Made by a program: the position numbers and the translations under genes. DNA of 10,041 bases from SZUA-430 sp964647355 (lineage in GTDB: Bacteria > Pseudomonadota > Alphaproteobacteria > Micropepsales > Micropepsaceae). Shown in pieces: positions 6,124 through 10,041 of the stretch; the stretch's first letter is position 1; each line of letters begins with the position of its first letter. The stretch is taken from NCBI GenBank assembly GCA_964647355.1, contig CAZYGK010000121.1:1-10041 (forward strand). The letters run 5' to 3'. Under the pieces are notes generated by a model. The model saw only the letters and a program-made list of their open reading frames with translations, was not told the DNA's origin and made no database searches.

Positions 6124-6166
6124 GTGGATACGCGTGAAGCCGTGCGGTGATGAGCCGGGCTTTTTT
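6124..6166 (+). terminator. Degenerate terminator-type repeat, copy 2, without an upstream gene
   Basis: Bases 6124-6160 match 1594-1630 at 33 of 37 positions. The stem is weakened: AAGCC (6137-6141) pairs with GGCTT (6158-6162) and CGG (6145-6147) with CCG (6155-6157), leaving a three-base bulge. The right arm lacks the three bases that complete the stem in copy 1. A T run follows (6161-6166). No plus-strand gene lies between 4131 and here, so it would act only on read-through or on a transcript heading into hxlR. Confidence 0.5.
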
Positions 6167-6198
6167 GGGGCGGTTCGCCCGAGAAATCGGTCTTCTCA

Positions 6199-6221
6199 TT
6201 TGGTTGCATTTTGCTACCAAA
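6199..6221. promoter_or_regulatory. Probable HxlR operator (23-base near-perfect palindrome)
   Basis: The half sites TTTGGTTGCA (6199-6208) and TGCTACCAAA (6212-6221) are inverted repeats matching at 9 of 10 positions, separated by TTT. The palindrome ends 16 bases before the ATG of the HxlR-type gene, the usual place for an autoregulatory site of this family. Binding by the adjacent regulator is inferred. Confidence 0.75.
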
Positions 6222-6231
6222 CTCGTATCGT
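6205..6231 (+). promoter_or_regulatory. Candidate promoter of the hxlR operon, possibly leaderless
   Basis: TTGCAT (6205-6210) and TATCGT (6226-6231) are 15 bases apart, shorter than ideal. Transcription would start at or within a base or two of the ATG at 6238. No ribosome site precedes that ATG, which agrees with a leaderless message. The -35 box lies inside the palindrome, so bound regulator would block polymerase. Confidence 0.35.
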
Positions 6232-6237
6232 TGTGTC

Positions 6238-6729
6238 ATGGTTCGCCGGCACGATCAGCTTTGTCCGATTGCAGCGTCGCTCAATCAGTTGGGGGACATG
6301 TGGACCCTGTTGGTGGTGCGCGAGGCGTTGAACGGGGTGACGCGCTTCGGCGATTTTCAGCGCAACACCGGGATCGCGAAGAATCTGCTCGCGGACCGGC
6401 TTTCGAAAATGGTCGCGGACGGCATGTTGGAGCGTCGCGACATCGGACTGCGTGGCCGGCGCTACGCGTATCGGCTGACGCAGAAGGGGCGCTCGCTTGC
6501 GCCGGTCGTGGTCGCGATCAGTCAATGGGGCAACACCTGGCTTTTCGATAAAGGGCGCGAGCCTATCGCCTTGGTTCACGCCAAGACCGGTATGCCGCTC
6601 GCGCCGCTTCGTCCGTCGAACGCGGCGGGGCAGGCTTTCGACTGGCGTGAGGTCATGATCGTGCCGGGGCCCGGGGCGGATAAGCGCTTGCGGAAGCGCT
6701 TCGATCTCAAACGCGCAGCAAAGGAGTGA
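6238..6729 (+). CDS. HxlR-family winged-helix transcription regulator
   Basis: A 163-residue DNA-binding protein. It starts with the family signature MVRRHDQLCPIAASLNQLGD, including Cys9, the cysteine that in some HxlR proteins (YodB, HypR) senses quinones or aldehydes. Then come WTLLVVREAL (22-31), the FGDFQRNTGIAKNLLADRL helix-turn-helix (about 37-55), LERRDIG, YRLTQKGRSLAPVV, and a C-terminal extension of about 55 residues after the core fold. Start: ATG at 6238. A TTG at 6211 would lie inside the operator and is rejected. The AAGGAG ribosome site of the next gene lies in its last codons, so the two genes are one transcription unit. The most likely role is repressing itself and the oxidoreductase through the palindrome at 6199-6221. 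The inducer is unknown; Cys9 alone does not prove redox sensing. Confidence 0.9.
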   Translation: MVRRHDQLCPIAASLNQLGDMWTLLVVREALNGVTRFGDFQRNTGIAKNLLADRLSKMVADGMLERRDIGLRGRRYAYRLTQKGRSLAPVVVAISQWGNTWLFDKGREPIALVHAKTGMPLAPLRPSNAAGQAFDWREVMIVPGPGADKRLRKRFDLKRAAKE

Positions 6730-6734
6730 GCGAT

Positions 6735-9041
6735 ATGGCCGTTGGTTCAGCCGACAGTTGGAAAGCGACCGCCTGCGGGCTGTGCTACGCCAACTGTGGC
6801 GTTCTTGTGCAGACCGGCGGCGACGACGGGCGGCGCATCCTTCGCGTGAAGGGCGACAAGGTGCATCCGGCGTCGCGCGGGTACACCTGCAACAAGGCGC
6901 TGAAGCTCGATTACTACGTCAATGGGCGCGATCGCTTGACGGCGCCGTTGCGCCGCCGCCCCGACGGGACGTTCGAGGAGATCGATTGGGACACCGCGAT
7001 CCGCGAGGTTGCTCAGAAGATGGCGGCTATTCGCGATACGCACGGCGGCGACAAGATTTTTCGCTATGGCGGCGGCGGTCAGGGAAACCATCTCGGCGGC
7101 GCTTATTTTTCTTCCGTGATCGCGGCACTCGGCATCAAGTACCGGACCAATGCGCTCGCGCAGGAAAAGACAGGTTTCGGTTGGATGATGAACCGGATTT
7201 TCGGGGGCGGCGTGCACGGCGACCTCGAACATGCGCAAACGCTCGTCATCGTCGGCAAGAATCCCTGGCAGTCCAACGGATTTCAGCGCGCGCGCATCTT
7301 GCTTCGCGAGGTGTCGAGGGATCCCGAGCGTACGCTGATCGTCATCGATCCCAAGCGCACCGAGTCCGCCGAACTCGCCGACATTCATCTCGCGGTTCGT
7401 CCCGGGCGCGATGCGTGGGTGCTGTCGGCTATGATCGCGCACATCGTGCAGAACGGCATGCTCCCGCGGGAGTGGCTTGCGGCGCATGCTGTCGGTGTCG
7501 ATGCGGTCGTCGAGCGGTTTGCGGCGATCGACGTCGATGCCTATTCGGCGTTCGCGGGTTTGAAGCCCGCCGACGTCAAAGCGGCAGCCGAAGCCGTTGC
7601 CAAGGCGAACGCCGCGGCGCTCTACGAGGATATCGGCTTGCAGATGGCGCCGCATTCGACGCTGGGCAGCTACCTAAATCTGTTGTTGATGGCGGTGACC
7701 GGCAATTTCGGCCGGCCGGGCACGATGGCGTTCACGTCCAATTTGCCGGGACCGGTCTTCGGCAAAGGGGACCAAGGCGCGGTCGATGAAAACGGTGTCG
7801 AAAGCGGGTGGCGCGTTTCGCCGGTTACGAACTCGCGGATCGTAGGAGGGCTGGTGCCGTGCAACGATGTGCCGGCCGCGATCCTGACCGATCATCCTGA
7901 TCGCTATCGCGCGATGTTCATCGAAAGCGGAAACCCGGCGCATAGCATGGCGGGGAGCCAGAGCTGGCGGGCGGCGCTTAGGGCGCTTGAGCTCGTGGTG
8001 GTGATCGATATCGCGATGACCGAGACCGCGCGCGAGGCGCACTACATTCTTCCAGCGCCCAGCCAATACGAGAAGTGGGAGGCGACCTTTTTCAATTTCG
8101 AGCATCCGGCGAATGTCCATCACCTGCGCGCGCCGGTGGTTCCGGCTGCGGGCAATGTTCTGCCGGAGCCCGAGATTCACAGCCGGATCGTCGAGGCGCT
8201 TGGCGTCATCGATGCGGCCGAGCTCGAGCCGCTCAAAGCGGCGGCGGCGAAGGGCTTGGATGCTTATGGGCCCGCCTTCTTCGGCCACATGGCGAGCAAT
8301 CCGAAGCACATGCGCTATGCGCCGCATATTCTCTATCGAACGCTGGGGCCGAGCTTGCCTGAGGGCGCGGCGGCTGCCGCGATCTACTGGGGGATGGTGC
8401 AACGCTTCGCGGCAGCGAATGGCGCCGCCGTCAGGCGCGCGGGATTTCAGGGCGAAGGTTTGGCGTTGGGCAATGCTTTGTTCGAGGGAATTCTCAACGG
8501 GCGTTCGGGCACGGTCTTTGCGGTCGACGACTTTGCGGAGAGCTTCGACCGGATCGACTTCCCCGATAAGAAGATCCGCCTGAACGTCGGCGAGATGCTT
8601 GCCGAGGTTGACGGCCTGGCGGCGATGCAGGACCAGATCGAAAGCGATCCGGCGTTTCCCTTCATCTTGGCGGCGGGCGAGCGGCGTATGAACACGGCCA
8701 ATTGCGCGATCCGCGATCCGCGTTGGATGGACAGCAACGATGCGACCTCGCTTGCGATCCATCCTTCGGACGCGACCCGAATGGGCATCGCGAACGGCGG
8801 CACGATCAGAATCGTGACCCGTGACGGCGAAGCGATCGTCGATGTCCGGCACGACGAGCGGCAAAAGCCGGGGACGCTGGCGCTGCCCAATGGCCTGGGG
8901 ATGCTCTACCCCGACCGCCAAGGTCACGATGTGGCGGTCGGGGTGTCGGTCAACGAGTTGACGGGGCTCGACAACAAGGACAAGTTTGTCGGCACGCCGT
9001 TCCACAAGTACGTTCCGGCACGATTGGAGCGGGTGAGCTGA
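6735..9041 (+). CDS. Molybdopterin oxidoreductase, DMSO-reductase superfamily, with one Fe-S cluster
   Basis: A 768-residue cytoplasmic enzyme; no Tat or Sec signal precedes the cluster motif. Cys14, Cys17, Cys21 and Cys52 (C-x2-C-x3-C-x30-C) would bind one [4Fe-4S] cluster. The molybdopterin core follows: DRLTAPLRR (66-74), EIDWDTA (82-88), RYGGGGQGNHLGG (110-122), TNALAQEKTG (138-147), IVGKNPWQSN, IDPKRTESAELAD and the ESGNPAHS segment. The C-terminal dinucleotide-binding domain begins near residue 640 (ERRMNTANCAIRDP, later HKYVPARLERV). No cysteine occurs between Cys52 and Cys376, so the usual Cys or Sec metal ligand is absent. Start: ATG at 6735 with AAGGAG (6721-6726) at eight bases; a GTG at 6726 is less well placed. 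It is co-transcribed with hxlR. No electron-transfer subunit gene follows, so the redox partner is elsewhere or soluble. The reaction is unknown. Confidence 0.92.
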   Translation: MAVGSADSWKATACGLCYANCGVLVQTGGDDGRRILRVKGDKVHPASRGYTCNKALKLDYYVNGRDRLTAPLRRRPDGTFEEIDWDTAIREVAQKMAAIRDTHGGDKIFRYGGGGQGNHLGGAYFSSVIAALGIKYRTNALAQEKTGFGWMMNRIFGGGVHGDLEHAQTLVIVGKNPWQSNGFQRARILLREVSRDPERTLIVIDPKRTESAELADIHLAVRPGRDAWVLSAMIAHIVQNGMLPREWLAAHAVGVDAVVERFAAIDVDAYSAFAGLKPADVKAAAEAVAKANAAALYEDIGLQMAPHSTLGSYLNLLLMAVTGNFGRPGTMAFTSNLPGPVFGKGDQGAVDENGVESGWRVSPVTNSRIVGGLVPCNDVPAAILTDHPDRYRAMFIESGNPAHSMAGSQSWRAALRALELVVVIDIAMTETAREAHYILPAPSQYEKWEATFFNFEHPANVHHLRAPVVPAAGNVLPEPEIHSRIVEALGVIDAAELEPLKAAAAKGLDAYGPAFFGHMASNPKHMRYAPHILYRTLGPSLPEGAAAAAIYWGMVQRFAAANGAAVRRAGFQGEGLALGNALFEGILNGRSGTVFAVDDFAESFDRIDFPDKKIRLNVGEMLAEVDGLAAMQDQIESDPAFPFILAAGERRMNTANCAIRDPRWMDSNDATSLAIHPSDATRMGIANGGTIRIVTRDGEAIVDVRHDERQKPGTLALPNGLGMLYPDRQGHDVAVGVSVNELTGLDNKDKFVGTPFHKYVPARLERVS

Positions 9042-9126
9042 GCATGCTGCTCGCAGGCGCGACGCCAACGATCTGATGAGGATGCCAAGAACGGCTGCGG
9101 GTAGGGCTTTGCTCCGATCTCTGGCG

Positions 9127-9882
9127 CTATGCGTCGAGCGCGACAGGCGGGAGCAGGGTCAGCACTTTTTGAATGAGTTCGCCTTGCCGCGTGGTTTCGG
9201 TTTTGGCGAGGAGCTTATGCAGGTGTGAGCGGGCGGTCGGGACAGCGATCCCCAAGTCGGCGGCTGCGGCTTCGATCGACTGGCCGCGCAACAGCGGGAT
9301 GAGGACGTTCACCTCGCGCCGTGTGAATCCGAACGCTTGCATCAACGCCTGATCGATGGCCGGGCTTTCCTTTTCCCGAAGGTTGACGATAACCGCGAAT
9401 GTTCCGTCCGCGCGTACCGGCACGAGCGCTGCGATCAACGGACCCGAGGGCGCTTGGAGCGCAAACAGAGCGGGCCGGCCCTCGGCCTTTGCCAGTGCCG
9501 CCCGCAGGGCGGTGTGTCCGGTCGGGCCACAAGGGGCCAGCATGCCATCGCGCACGACAAAGTCGCCGCGCGCGACCAGTTGTTCTGCAGCGGCGTTGCA
9601 CAGCGTCACGCGCGTATTCGCTTCGACGACGAACACGGCCGCCGCGAGGGCATCGATGGCGGTGACCAAGGCATCGCGCGCGGCGTGCTGTCTGCCCACG
9701 TGATGAGGCCCGTTCTCAGCGTTGACATCGAAAGCGGTGGCCAGCGCATCGGAACTTGCCGGCCGGGGCGGTGGGAAAGCGGGACTTTTGTGTGAGAAAC
9801 GGTCCGCGGATCCGGCGCTTACCGTTTGCGCAAACATGCCGGTCAGGGGCTCAGAAAGGGCCGATTTATGGGCGACTTTCAC
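9127..9882 (-). CDS. LuxR-type regulator with PAS-like sensor domain
   Basis: A 251-residue putative transcription regulator. Residues 1-65 are Ser/Ala/Pro-rich and probably disordered. Residues 70-170 look like a PAS-like domain: ALVTAIDALAAAVFVVEANTRV, then LCNAAAEQLV, and the strand pair ALFALQAPSG and AALVPVRADGTFAVIV. The C-terminal GerE/LuxR helix-turn-helix covers about 183-240: FTRREVNVLIPLLRGQS, EAAAADLGIAVPTARSHL, HKLLAKTETTRQGEL. There is no response-regulator receiver domain and no autoinducer-binding domain. Start: GTG at 9882 with AAGGGGA about seven bases upstream. An ATG at 9887 is out of frame and opens only ATG-CCG-TGA. An in-frame ATG at 9837 lacks a ribosome site. The gene converges on the molybdopterin oxidoreductase; the 85 bases between them (9042-9126) contain no clear terminator. 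The ligand and target genes are unknown. Confidence 0.87.
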   Translation of the reverse strand: MKVAHKSALSEPLTGMFAQTVSAGSADRFSHKSPAFPPPRPASSDALATAFDVNAENGPHHVGRQHAARDALVTAIDALAAAVFVVEANTRVTLCNAAAEQLVARGDFVVRDGMLAPCGPTGHTALRAALAKAEGRPALFALQAPSGPLIAALVPVRADGTFAVIVNLREKESPAIDQALMQAFGFTRREVNVLIPLLRGQSIEAAAADLGIAVPTARSHLHKLLAKTETTRQGELIQKVLTLLPPVALDA

Positions 9883-9910
9883 GGCATTTCCCCTTATGTT
9901 TGGCCACGAA

Positions 9911-9945
9911 CCAGGCGGCCTGGTGATCCGTCCCGACCGGGACGG
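9911..9945. promoter_or_regulatory. Two adjacent palindromes in the divergent spacer, candidate operator
   Basis: CCAGG-CGG-CCTGG (9911-9923) and CCGTCCC-GACC-GGGACGG (9928-9945) are perfect inverted repeats five bases apart. The second ends where the minus-strand transcript is predicted to begin, so a bound protein would block that promoter. The divergent gene product at 9995 or the LuxR-type protein itself could bind. Alternatively the repeats may form leader RNA hairpins. Confidence 0.5.
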
Positions 9946-9953
9946 GACGGTAT

Positions 9954-9982
9954 TAAATAGCCCAACATAGGCGGCGGATCAA
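9954..9982 (-). promoter_or_regulatory. Candidate promoter of the LuxR-type gene
   Basis: On the minus strand TTGATC (9977-9982) and TATTTA (9954-9959) are 17 bases apart. The start would be near 9946, about 64 bases upstream of the GTG at 9882. This AT-rich patch is isolated within GC-rich sequence. Confidence 0.5.
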
Positions 9983-9994
9983 CGGGCAGAAAAA

Positions 9995-10041
9995 ATGGGA
10001 ATTTCCGAGGATCGCAAGAAGCAGAGGCGCAAGGAGATCCT
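9995..10041 (+). CDS. Start of a gene, possibly a TetR-family regulator, cut by window edge
   Basis: Only 15 complete codons are visible from the ATG at 9995: MGISEDRKKQRRKEI, continuing with a codon starting CT. A short polar, strongly charged start with Gly-Ile-Ser followed by Arg/Lys/Glu and an Ile-Leu is common in TetR-type repressors, just before their helix-turn-helix. The ribosome site is weak (GGGCAGA region). The divergent position opposite a regulator gene with a palindrome between fits a TetR repressor. A different protein cannot be excluded from so few residues. Confidence 0.4.
   Translation, partial: MGISEDRKKQRRKEI

Noticed and set aside
6168..6180. Small hairpin GGGCG-GTT-CGCCC after the degenerate terminator
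   Set aside because: A five-base stem with no T tract is common in GC-rich DNA; no function is supported.
7674..9068. A 464-codon open frame on the minus strand
   Set aside because: It is antisense to the conserved molybdopterin oxidoreductase, has an Arg-rich composition and no motif. The same applies to 6747-7655 minus.

Overview
The window reads as chromosomal DNA of a GC-rich alphaproteobacterium. The evidence is a short self-cleaving SpeD next to a SpeE of the AEE-type seen in alphaproteobacteria, an OmpR-type winged-helix/FlgO-like/TPR regulator typical of that class, frequent GTG starts, and dense, GC-rich antisense open frames. The exact genus cannot be read from the sequence. There are no tRNA or rRNA genes, no insertion sequences, no phage genes and no CRISPR array.

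Layout, left to right. (1) Polyamine locus, 1-1639: speE (minus, cut by the left edge) and speD (plus) are divergent across a 334-base spacer with a plausible promoter for each gene and a hairpin-rich speD leader; speD ends in a strong intrinsic terminator. (2) 1700-2005: a small dimeric alpha/beta-barrel protein on the minus strand. (3) 2236-4131: a soluble winged-helix/TPR regulator on the plus strand. It overlaps tail-to-tail by 26 bases with (4) a phosphoesterase/phospholipase C-like gene (minus, 4106-5761), which is preceded in the same direction by a 35-codon single-membrane-span gene (5890-5997). (5) 6199-9041: an HxlR-type regulator with a near-perfect 23-base operator at its start, followed at once by a cytoplasmic Fe-S molybdopterin oxidoreductase; the two form one operon. 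(6) 9127-9882: a PAS-LuxR-type regulator on the minus strand, with a promoter and palindrome shared with a divergent gene starting at 9995 that looks like the first residues of a TetR regulator.

How the parts may connect. SpeD makes decarboxylated AdoMet and SpeE transfers its aminopropyl group to putrescine, so region 1 is a spermidine synthesis pair, although SpeE has unusual residues at normally conserved pocket positions. A diverged element of about 67 bases, with a 24/26 identical core, occurs both in front of the winged-helix regulator and the small barrel gene (2143-2209) and in front of the tiny membrane-protein/phosphoesterase pair and hxlR (6027-6094). The simplest reading is a shared operator, possibly of the winged-helix regulator itself. 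A second dispersed pair (1594-1639 and 6124-6166) consists of related terminator hairpins; the second copy has no plus-strand gene upstream to terminate.

Nothing here is a clearly new multi-gene defence or mobile system. The items most worth a second look are the shared regulatory element, the 35-residue membrane protein beside a signal-less phosphoesterase, the molybdenum enzyme with no cysteine available at the usual metal-ligand position, and the altered SpeE pocket.
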